This document shows positions 1 to 7,800 of a DNA stretch of 24,977 nt, one piece after another. The DNA comes from Phoronis ovalis (Eukaryota; Phoronida; Phoronidae), in assembly GCA_028565635.1 (NCBI GenBank), contig JAOXYB010060834.1, forward strand, positions 1 to 24,977, in the 5' to 3' direction. Every line of letters starts with the position of its first letter. Positions within the stretch are counted from its first letter, which is position 1. A model generated the notes under the pieces. It was not told where the DNA came from. It worked only from the letters and a program-made list of their open reading frames with translations, and did no database searches. A program made the position numbers and the translations under genes.

Positions 1-411
1 AGACAGGCATGCGCCAACTCATTTTCATCACTTCTACTGTACTTATAAAACATGTATGCTTCATATTAATAATATGCCATTCCTAGCCAATTTAAACAGC
101 GTACAATGATGATTCTTTGAATCGTCGTTGTCTTGTTTTTGTCTGCTATTAAATATTTCTTATCTACATCTGTGTTACAGTCAATTAATATCTGAGTAAG
201 AGAACATTTTATAATAATAATAGCCAACAAAACTTACTTTGAAAGATAGGGAAAAAAGAAATTGACTTACAAAAAATACAGTTGCAGCTTTTTAACTTTT
301 ACACAGTTTTAGTATCATAATATGCTACATCACTGGTTCTAGAAAAAAAGTTGAATTTCATCAGACAAATACTGTTGTGCATTATAAGTTAAAAATAAAT
401 AAATACAAATT

Positions 412-821
412 GTACATGGTTTGGCACCAACTTATCTTAATGACCTTTTAATAAGGTATTGTTCTGCTAGGTGCTCTTCAGTTCACCTTGATGCAAAAAC
501 TCATACCTCATTTTATGGAGACAGGGCTTTCTCAAAGCCTTGGAACCTCTGCCCATGTAGCATAAAGAATGCAGAGACTTTAAATGGTTTTAAATCATTA
601 TTAGAGTTATTCCTTTTTAGTGTGTCATATTCATAGCATTTATCTCTTTTATTGTTTTTATTATATTTCAAACTAATTATGTACTATTTTATCAACTCTT
701 TAATTTTTTTTAGTCTACATTTATTTTTATTTTTCATATTTTAAGCAATGTACTTCAGCACCTTTGAATGACTCTGTCGGATACATGGCACTTTATAAGT
801 TATTATTATTATTATTATTAC
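412..821 (+). mobile_element. 3' terminal fragment of an L2/CR1-like LINE, decayed
   Basis: Translation from 415 reads HGLAPTYLNDLL, then YGDRAFSKPWN and SIKNAETLNGFKSLLELFLF, ending at TAG 634-636. This is the extreme C-terminal end of reverse transcriptases of CR1/L2-type non-LTR retrotransposons, where the family usually reads GLAPxYL and YGDRAFSxxAPxLWNSLPxSIR (from memory). Here a few residues around the APxLWN position are missing, so it has in-frame deletions. After the stop lies an AT-rich 3' UTR and the typical end GGCACTTTATAAG followed by (TTA)n at about 800-821. The 5' boundary is abrupt, as in 5'-truncated insertions. No target duplication was found. It lies sense to the host gene, inside an intron. 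Confidence 0.8.
800..821 (+). repeat. (TTA)n tail of the LINE fragment
   Basis: Seven tandem TTA units follow the GGCACTTTATAAG end. L2/CR1-type elements commonly end in short simple repeats rather than poly(A), so this is read as the element's 3' terminus rather than an independent microsatellite. Confidence 0.75.
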
Positions 822-1251
822 ATGACTTTGCAAAAGTTTTCAAGATTAGCACACTCATTTTCTCAGTTTTATTATATTTCAAATGTTTTGATTTTAAATT
901 TCTTGATATTTGTGCAAACATCCCTTTTTCATGATTTTCTAATTAAAAAAATATGATAGGAACTGTTAGTCTTTTATTTTCATTTCTTGTATTTCACAAT
1001 GTTCTTGCATTACTTCTTTGTGATGTTTATCCTTCTTTATTGTTATAAAAAGATTATTTGTTGATAAAGTTAGTCAAGGGGGACACTTGCATTTGGTAGA
1101 AAAACTAGGTAACAAATATCATTGCAGCTTTTCAATGTTTATTATTGATTAAAAATCATTTTTCATTTTTTTATCAAGAACTGATTTTTATGTTCACGTG
1201 GAATGAATTCTGTTTTAGTTTCAGTTAAAAGTAAGTAATGTTTTATTTCAG

Positions 1252-1343
1252 GACAAGGGCAATAACAGTTGAATTCACGTTGTACAATGCAAATCTGGAC
1301 CTCTTTACGACGGTAGAACATCTGACTGAATTTCCACTGAGTG
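1252..1343 (+). CDS. PKD1: PKD1-type exon a: end of extracellular polycystin domain
   Basis: Acceptor TTTATTTCAG and donor GTAAGA. The exon begins with the last base of a split codon and then reads TRAITVEFTLYNANLDLF, the conserved strand pair seen near the end of polycystin ectodomains (family pattern: aromatic-rich FxxFTxYNxNxxLF). It ends within a Gly codon (phase 1). No upstream exon that supplies the missing two bases was found in the first 1251 bases, so the preceding exon is probably outside the window. Confidence 0.9.
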
Positions 1344-4300
1344 GTAAGAAACATACCTTTTTAATAATAATAGTGTACCAAGTTTGTCACTAGCAGAATA
1401 TGTAAATTAAGTCACCACTGACTGCAATGTGAAATAGTAAATATTTGAATAAAATATAATATTTAACTGCAAAATAAATAAATTGTAAGATGTTCAGAAA
1501 ACCATGAATTTAAATTAAATAAGTAAACTGATTTCTTAAAGAAAATCTGCCTTTACCCTAAAATGTTATACTAGACCTCATATTTTCTCACAATATCGTC
1601 CGAAACTTGAACTAAACAATAAATATATGTGCCTTAATAATTGAAAACCGCAAAAGAACTATAATTCAAATAATATTTGAGCCAAGTTTGTACGTCACTC
1701 ACTCAGTTAATGTATAATCCTAAGAGAAGTTTGAAAACCAGTTTAATAAAAAAAACATTTTGATATTTTATTGAACTGGTTGTTTTGATGCACTTTACAG
1801 TTAATATTCAATCATCAAACACTTCCCTGTATCAGGAGAATTTGATGGAGATATTATGTAATATTATTACCTTTTGTTTATTTTCTCATGTAGGTAGTGC
1901 TGTCACTAGAACCAACATTGAGGCAGTTTCATTGTTGAGATTTTCGATGAAAACATTTTCACCAATTATGATTTGTGAGGTAATGTACTTTAAATTGCAC
2001 TCTTATGTACACAAACTTACCTGATTCTCATCTTTCAAATTTCAGTTGAAGAACTCTAAGCAGATCTTTCAATATTTGAAAAAAGTTTGTTTTTCATAGG
2101 AATATAAATTTTCAAGGTATGCAAAAACTTTATTATAAAAAGTAGCCGAATGTAGACAGTTGGCAGCATTGGTGCTTCTTTGATTTTGAAATAACAACTT
2201 TTGTAGTTTTGTTTTTGTTTTTAATACAGCTACCATGCTATGGACCACAACCTTAATTTTAAAATATTTTCACTTTTCACATAACAGGGACTAATTACTA
2301 TCATAGCCTTATGTTTGCTGATCCATACTCTAGTCACCATAAGACAGCAAAGAATTCCATACTTCTGCAACATTTGGAACATAGTTGAATTAGCCATCAC
2401 CGGAGTCACCATTACAACTGTTGCATTTTATGTCCATAATGTGTACCTTAATGCATCCATCTTCAAGCAGTATCTGCAGAACAAGCAAGGTTTCACACAG
2501 TTCCGAGTAGCAGTGTATTTTCAACAAGTATTTGTTCAACTGAATGCTGTATTGCTGTTTTTATTATCCTTAAAGGTAAGAAAAACCAGTTTGCGTGGAG
2601 TCCCACCCTTTAATATATGTATTTTTATGAAATAGTTGTCTTTACATTCAAGGTTAAAAAGTTGACACTTTTAGGAATTCACTAGTTTTTAGTCTCTCTG
2701 GTCTAGAGATGTCAATTAGCACCTTGTGTTAGAACTTTCATTAATAAATCTTGTGTCATGCTTGTCTGATAAAATTAAATTACAACTGAAATTTATAAAA
2801 ATTGTTACAATTATCTCTTGTCAGATAAAAAGAACAAATTATCTGCAAACAAGTGGATAGTGAATTTGAACAGTATCTTGTTTTTAGCTTAATCATCTTG
2901 TAGAAAAATAAGACCATCTCTTCTGCATAATTATGTCGACTAATGTTGCATTTTTGTTTAATATGACTTTTTGTCTAGATTATTGCAACACTATACTGAT
3001 ACACTGCTGCAAGAGAAACTTTTTGTGATATTTATAACAATTGTAGATTGCTCACCAACTGAGATTTATAAAAAGACTGGCCCTCTTTGGCAAGACATTA
3101 AAAGCTGCTGTTGAGAAGCTGTTGGGATGTCTCCTAATATTTATGTTGCTAGTTATTGCTTATGCTAGCTTGGGTTACATGGTAAGATTTGCATTGATAT
3201 TCAATTTCAAGTAGGGTTTAATTTGTAGCATTTGCCTAGAACATGTGTATGCTTAGCTGTAACTGAAATACTTTATCTTTAAATTCTATATTTGAAAAAG
3301 CTGTGAAACAGGTTTGATTCAGTGCTGGGCAGGGAGTTTGATGCTAGGCAGCTAAGTACCGCTTGGAGCAACTCATTCACACTTTATATTTTGAGACTAA
3401 TTTTAGGTAGTTACCCAAGAACATGTTATATCACATGATTATGTAATCAGTAGGAAGCCATTTTGGGTAAAAACTCAATTTTTCAACACCCTTGCAGAAT
3501 ATAAAGCTGAAACTTGCCAAAATTTACTTCCAACAAGGATCTGTAATAAAGTTTCTCAGATTTTTGAAATGTTGCTTAGTTTTTAAATGATGTGCTTATA
3601 TATATATATATATATATGGGTGTCAAAAAATTTTAGAGACCTATTTGAAGTTAATTTTGGTCAATTTTGTATCTACATGGTTGTACCCAAATGGTCCCCT
3701 ATTGCTTGCATACATAATCAAAAAAGCAAAATTTTAAATAAACAAATAAGACACAATTTTAGAGTCTACTTGAAGTTAATTTTGGTCAATTTTGTATAGG
3801 ATGGGGCCCATATTTTTTACCCGAGTGGCACACTCTAAAACCAGTTATGTTTCAGTGTTTATATTCAAAAGACAAATATGTTTTCTTTATTTTATATTGT
3901 TTCATTAATTACTTTTAGATATACAATTCAGCTTTTCAAGAATTCTGTGATTTTGGCTCAGCAGTTTTAACTGTAATGCATTTAGTGCAAGGGCATGTGA
4001 ACTATGGCAAATTCATAGCATACAGTCCCATTTGGTCTCATTTGTACTTCCCAACATGCACACTGGTTCTGTATGCTGTAGTTTTTGGTTTGGTTGTAGC
4101 CACTTTATTAACTACCTATAAGGTGAGTCAATATCTTCAATTAATTGAAGTTTGGTGTAAAAAAGAAAACAAAAAGTTGTAAGAGTAAAAATATTTAATG
4201 ATTTGTGATTGTTTGCTGTGTATAAGGTTGCACATCAACTTTGGACATTGTGGTTACAGAGTTACCCAGCTCGAACAATTCCTTCGGTAGAACTTGGTAG

Positions 4301-6522
4301 AACTTTGTTACTTAACAAGTTCAATTTTTTAACCGGGTTTCCAGCACATGGCTCGCGGACCAGTTATTGGAAACATTGTAGCATTACACTTCTGTAAATC
4401 GGGACTTACGGAAGCTAAATGTGTTTTCAGAAAAAATCGTAATGTTAACACTCGTGTAAGTATCTTAACAAAATTATGAACATCGCAATTACTTACGAAA
4501 TCGTAACTTTTTGATGTTTCCAACAACGGGTCCCAGATCGGCAGTTATATCTCCAGTGTCTTAAATCTCTTATCGTGACTTGTATATATCAGCTTATTAT
4601 TGGTTGATATTATTTGAATGGTAATTGTTTGTTAAACATAATTGTAAATTAGCATGCTTAAATTGTTTGTTTAATCTGTAACTTATGTTATTATCTCCAG
4701 AGTTTTAAATCTCTTGTCATGTTGTCGAATCCAAACTTGAACTTGTTAATGTTTGTTAGAACGAACATAGCGTTCCGATGTTCTAACCAATTGAACTTGT
4801 TAAATAACAAAGTTCTAACCAATTCAGGAAGGGTCACTCTGTGGCTAGGGATATGTGCATATTTACTGAGAACCGGATACTGCCTGCAACAGAAAGTAAA
4901 TATATCTGTCAATCAAAAAGATCATTGTGCATATGTACCAGAAATAGATCCTGTTTAGTTATGCATATAGATCTGTTTATAGTTGTTTTGGGAGCCTGTG
5001 AATGTATAACATTTTTTGATAACTCTAAGTTAATTCTAATGCCAACTGTAAAGATTGGAATTAAGCCAGAGTTGATTTTTCTGAAGTGGTTGTTTATTAT
5101 TCTTTTATCAGATTTATGACATTTTTATTTCTTATTAAAATTCAAAATATACTTAAGAATGCAATTTATTGGCTTACAATACCTTATAACATTTTTTTTC
5201 AAAACTTAATTTGATGTAAATTAATTTAATACTTCATCTGCTTTTTTCTTCAGGTTACGAAGTTAAAATCTTATTATCATGACTCTTTAGAAATGCAAGA
5301 TTATGAAATGATTGACTTTATAATGAAACGTTTTAAACTGTGGGCAGGAATAGAGAAGCCAAAACCAGTAAGTGAAAAAACTGTAACATACTAACATTAT
5401 CAACATGCCTTAATTGTTAGTGCTTCAAATCTCTTAATAGTTTTGAAGGAATTTGATAAGGTTCATTTTGCAAAGTAATATAAATGGTTTCATGATTTAT
5501 TGAAAAGTAGACCTGTTGCCAATGATACATTTATTTCGTGTCGCTTTTTTGTACATAGATCACTTAACCAGTAAAGAAACCCTAATTAAGTCATCTCTTT
5601 GTAGGCTTTTCGTAGAGTTAAGTTCCAAGGTTTAGAATCAGCAAGTTCTAAGAGTTCACGATCAATTCACTCACAAGCCATGAGTTGTTGTGATTCAGTA
5701 AGCAACCAATCAGAATTGAGTGTAGATTCATTTTCATCTCATACATCTGTGATCGAGCAATTGCTACCCACATGGGAAGAATTGTTAGAGAAACTCGAAG
5801 AGGTAAGATAATGAAATTGCTCTATCATTGACTTCAAGCACCCTGACTATGCCATTCAACTTTTTTTTACCCATAATTTGAATTTTAAAGTTTGCAACTT
5901 TCGACATACAATTTTGGCAATAATTTTAAGGCATTCAGAGAATGTTACGTCTTAAAGAAAACAAATTTTAAATGACACTCCTTTTATGTTCCAGATAACA
6001 CTTTTAGATGCTCAGGTCACTCATATTCAAAGGAGATTACAAGAAGAAGTTGAACTCAATGAAAGAAACAAGACCAAGCATGAACTACTTGAAATACTGT
6101 TCTGTGGACCATCATCCTGTTCAGAGTATGAAGCTCATAGTACTAGACTTACGAAAGAATTAAATTCTGTTTGTCAACAGTTTTGTGTAAATATGAAACT
6201 AACCTCATTAGCAACTCATAAGCAGACGTCAAATTTATCTGGACGACAAGGTTCTGTAATATCGAAACGCTCTAACCGTATTCATCCATCTGAACCTACT
6301 GATCCAAGGCATAGACTAAATCGTTCTGTCAGTGACTGTCAAACGACACTTCAGCCAATTTTCAAAAATGTCAATCCGAAAAGATTTTCGCTTACACCAC
6401 CAACAAAGTCCAGGGGATATTTTGAGCACAGAGAAAACTCCAAAGAGAGACCACAGAGTGATCAAAGTGGCAGGCAGAAAAACATTAGGAGGGATGCTAG
6501 TTTGACAAAATCAGCCTGGTAA
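1252..6522 (+). CDS. PKD1: Polycystin-1 (PKD1-type) gene, C-terminal eight coding exons, 5' part outside window
   Basis: Polycystin-1 is a very large membrane receptor that pairs with polycystin-2 in cilia and other membranes. Exons: 1252-1343, 1894-1979, 2288-2575, 3047-3181, 3919-4122, 5254-5367, 5605-5802 and 5995-6522, all with AG/GT borders and matching phases. They give 547 residues plus stop. Residues 1-59 are the end of the polycystin (TOP) domain with TRAITVEFTLYNANLDLF. Residues 60-268 hold five hydrophobic segments matching S2-S6. Residues 269-547 are the cytosolic tail. The tail has QDYEM then RLW-like FKLWAGIEK, RRVKFQGLESAS and a coiled coil at about 355-398. From memory of the family, this order and spacing match vertebrate polycystin-1 rather than polycystin-2, which lacks this tail. 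The receptor ectodomain, GAIN/GPS, PLAT and first membrane helices must lie upstream. All introns after the second visible exon are phase 0. Alternative: a PKD1-like paralogue (PKD1L1); the tail match argues against it. Confidence 0.93.
1894..1979 (+). CDS. PKD1: PKD1-type exon b: polycystin domain into S2
   Basis: Acceptor CTCATGTAG and donor GTAATG. It completes the Gly codon from the previous exon and reads GSAVTRTNIEAVSLLRF to FSPIMICE. The spacing and the terminal acidic residue resemble the linker leading into the second channel helix in polycystins. The exon is 86 bp and restores phase 0. Confidence 0.88.
2288..2575 (+). CDS. PKD1: PKD1-type exon c: S2, S3 and S4 segments
   Basis: A 288-bp phase 0-0 exon of 96 codons, acceptor ACATAACAG and donor GTAAGA. 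Visible residues 60-77 (GLITIIALCLLIHTLVTI) form S2. A polar turn with FCNIWNIVE leads into S3 (ELAITGVTITTVAFYV). A loop with an NAS sequon (NVYLNASIFKQY) and the FTQFRVAVYFQQ segment leads to S4 (FVQLNAVLLFLLSLK). The NIWNIVEL motif is typical of polycystin S3 starts. There is no dense arginine ladder in S4. Confidence 0.9.
3047..3181 (+). CDS. PKD1: PKD1-type exon d: S4-S5 linker and S5
   Basis: A 45-codon phase 0 exon, acceptor AATTGTAG and donor GTAAGA. It reads IAHQLRFIKRLALFGKTLKA and then the hydrophobic run LLGCLLIFMLLVIAYASLGYM. The LRFxKRxAxxGxTLxAA linker followed by an S5 ending in xASLGY is a strong polycystin-family signature (known family pattern, compared from memory). Confidence 0.92.
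3597..3617. repeat. (TA)n microsatellite
   Basis: About ten TA units in the intron between PKD1-type exons d and e, just upstream of the direct repeat that begins at 3629. Confidence 0.9.
3629..3797 (+). repeat. Pair of 43-44 bp direct repeats, 126 bp apart
   Basis: The segments 3629-3672 and 3755-3797 are nearly identical (one length difference and a few substitutions). They share TGAAGTTAATTTTGG and TCAATTTTGTAT. The 83 bp between them are unique. The repeat makes an open frame on the + strand across the region, but that frame is a by-product: it lies in an intron and has no protein similarity that I recognise. Confidence 0.8.
3919..4122 (+). CDS. PKD1: PKD1-type exon e: pore-loop region and S6
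   Basis: A 68-codon phase 0 exon, acceptor ACTTTTAG and donor GTGAGT. It reads IYNSAFQEFCDFGSAVLTVM, then a short loop with HVNYGKFIAYSPIWSHLYF, then S6 (TLVLYAVVFGLVVATLLTTYK). The position equals the pore helix and filter of polycystin-2, but I see no LGD-like filter triplet. This fits polycystin-1, whose pore region is divergent. Confidence 0.9.
4285..4825. repeat. Palindromic, foldback-like repeat element in PKD1-type intron
   Basis: Several nested repeats occur in one intron (4123-5253). Outer inverted arms: about 4295-4327 (TAGAACTTTGTTACTTAACA) against about 4789-4820 on the other strand. Inner inverted arms: about 4355-4400 (GACCAGTTATTGGAAACAT) against about 4495-4545, whose reverse complement reads GACCCGTTGTTGGAAACAT. 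Direct repeats: about 4542-4580 and 4687-4726, sharing ATCTCCAG and TTAAATCTCTT; and GTTCTAACCAATT at 4780 and again at 4812. A hairpin has arms GTTAGAAC (4755-4762) and GTTCTAAC (4780-4787). Such a layout fits a MITE or foldback element. No transposase is present. Confidence 0.65.
5254..5367 (+). CDS. PKD1: PKD1-type exon f: start of cytosolic tail with QDYEM motif
   Basis: A 38-codon phase 0 exon, acceptor TTTCTTCAG and donor GTAAGTG. It follows S6 directly with VTKLKSYYHDSLEMQDYEM and then DFIMKRFKLWAGIEK. From memory, vertebrate polycystin-1 tails carry QDYEM followed by RRLRLWMG at the same place, so this is among the best evidence for PKD1 identity. The preceding intron (4123-5253) carries a palindromic element. 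Confidence 0.92.
5605..5802 (+). CDS. PKD1: PKD1-type exon g: basic block, Ser-rich stretch, coiled-coil start
   Basis: A 66-codon phase 0 exon, acceptor CTTTGTAG and donor GTAAGA. It opens with AFRRVKFQGLESASSKSSRS, which corresponds to the HKVRFEG-MEPLPSRSSRG region that I recall from mammalian polycystin-1. A Ser-rich segment follows and then VIEQLLPTWEELLEKLEE, the first heptads of the coiled coil used in polycystin-1/polycystin-2 pairing. Confidence 0.92.
5995..6522 (+). CDS. PKD1: PKD1-type last exon: coiled coil end, basic Ser-rich C-terminus, stop
   Basis: Acceptor TATGTTCCAG. It continues the coiled coil (ITLLDAQVTHIQRRLQEEVE) and then runs 175 residues to TAA at 6520-6522. The far tail is basic and Ser/Thr/Pro-rich. 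Visible motifs include KRSNRIHPS (mammalian tails end in a similar K-x-H-P-S), NRSVSD and KRFSLTPP (basophilic kinase-like sites), and RRDASL near the end. This tail is longer than the mammalian one (about 279 residues after S6 against about 200, from memory). No termination at the end of the coiled coil is seen. Confidence 0.9.
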   Translation: MTLLDAQVTHIQRRLQEEVELNERNKTKHELLEILFCGPSSCSEYEAHSTRLTKELNSVCQQFCVNMKLTSLATHKQTSNLSGRQGSVISKRSNRIHPSEPTDPRHRLNRSVSDCQTTLQPIFKNVNPKRFSLTPPTKSRGYFEHRENSKERPQSDQSGRQKNIRRDASLTKSAW

Positions 6523-7800
6523 AAGCTCAAAAATGCTGAATGAATAATTTTTATACATTTATCTCCATGGATTAAACGAATACACAACGAATTTCTTAAA
6601 GGTATTTATTGCTGGTATGTGGACCTAAAAAAGTGTAATTACTGGAATCAGATGCAAACAAAGTTCCAACTCCAATGGGAGAGGTATTGGAAAAGGTTAA
6701 TTGTTGGTTAATGCTTAATTATTGTGGGGGGTGACGGATGAACATTGTTTGAATTACCAAGAGAAAGGGGGATAGGAGGTCTAACTTCCTGGTAGCAATT
6801 ATTAATGGAACAGTCCTGATAAGATTCCATTAGTAACATGTTTGTCTAGTTGTAACTAAGATATAATTATAACATAATATTATATTTTTATTTTTTTAAT
6901 ACCTCTTTAGTAACCTATTTACTACTGTTTATGTATTAAATATGCTTTGTACATTAACTGTTGAGTTACATATGCATATAACAATGATATAAATGTGTGT
7001 CTACTTTTTATAGTGGTTACATAATTATTGATAATGAATTCTTTTTTGTTAAGATTTAGTTTTTCCAACCATATCTTGTGAGGTGGAACATGAAATGGTG
7101 GTGGAGGTGCTTCTGAACATTAAAAACTTATAAAATTCAGTGCCTCTTACTGAAGAAAACATGAAATTTCTTTGTAAACTAATTGATATCATCAAGAAGT
7201 GCTTTTACTTTTAAATTATAATTGTTTTCACATAAGCAACCGAATTGGCCTTTTTAGCAATAAAAATATTTATAAATAATAGAATTTTTTTTTACCTATG
7301 TGCAAAAGCAAATTTATCATTTGTTACATACAAACTAATATCACAAATGTTTGTAATTTAATACATTTATAGGGATAAGGAATACTATCGTTATAAATTT
7401 GCACAAAAACATTGGGATTTTATTTAATTTTCAACTGTGTGACAATAGTTGATCTTTTTCTATTGAGATCAGTGCCTCAGGTGGCAGAAAAAATAATTAC
7501 TTTAAAAAAAATATTTATCTAATTTATGATATAAGAGAGTTTTTCTGAATAATTAATTTTATTAACTCAAGTCTTTGTAATGATTATTGCCATTCTGAAA
7601 TATTACACGGTATAATAAATTGCTGGCTTTGCAAAAAAACGGTTTGAATTCTGCCAATGGGGATTCAATATTATGAAAACGGAAGAGTGACTAATCTTCC
7701 AAGTCTGTAGTGTGTAAAACTTTGATTGCAAATATCTTTATATATTCATAATTCCAATTTTAAAAAACTAACAATAAACTTGTGATTCGCATGGCATTTT
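6523..7800 (+). other. Likely 3' UTR of the PKD1-type gene and its downstream flank
   Basis: There is no coding potential after the stop at 6520-6522. The sequence becomes strongly AT-rich. AATAAA poly(A)-signal hexamers occur at 7259-7264, 7614-7619 and 7773-7778, and an ATTAAA variant at about 6934. Which one is used cannot be decided here. The last has a T/G-rich stretch downstream. Confidence 0.45.
7773..7778 (+). terminator. Candidate poly(A) signal AATAAA for the PKD1-type gene
   Basis: The hexamer is followed within 15-60 bases by T/G-rich sequence (CTTGTGATT, TTTTGATT, CTGTTTGC). It is the better supported of three AATAAA candidates, but upstream hexamers at 7259 and 7614 could serve instead. 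Confidence 0.3.

Larger units (their letters stand above)
1..1251. other. Intronic sequence upstream of first visible PKD1-type exon
   Basis: No exon with polycystin similarity could be read in either strand here. The stretch is AT-rich and contains the LINE fragment listed separately. The first exon at 1252 needs two preceding bases of a codon, so this stretch is most likely the 3' part of a PKD1-type intron longer than 1.25 kb. Confidence 0.6.

Noticed and set aside
1163-1354. - strand open frame over the first PKD1-type exon
   Set aside because: Antisense shadow of a well-supported + strand exon.
3587-3799. Open frame across the 44-bp repeats, seemingly a repeated peptide (NFRDLFEVNFGQF and so on)
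   Set aside because: It lies in a PKD1-type intron with no splice continuity. The repeated peptide is only the translation of the DNA repeat.
4691-5119. Open frames on both strands around 4691-5119
   Set aside because: They arise from palindromic repeat DNA in the intron. The exon borders and phase of the host gene skip this stretch.
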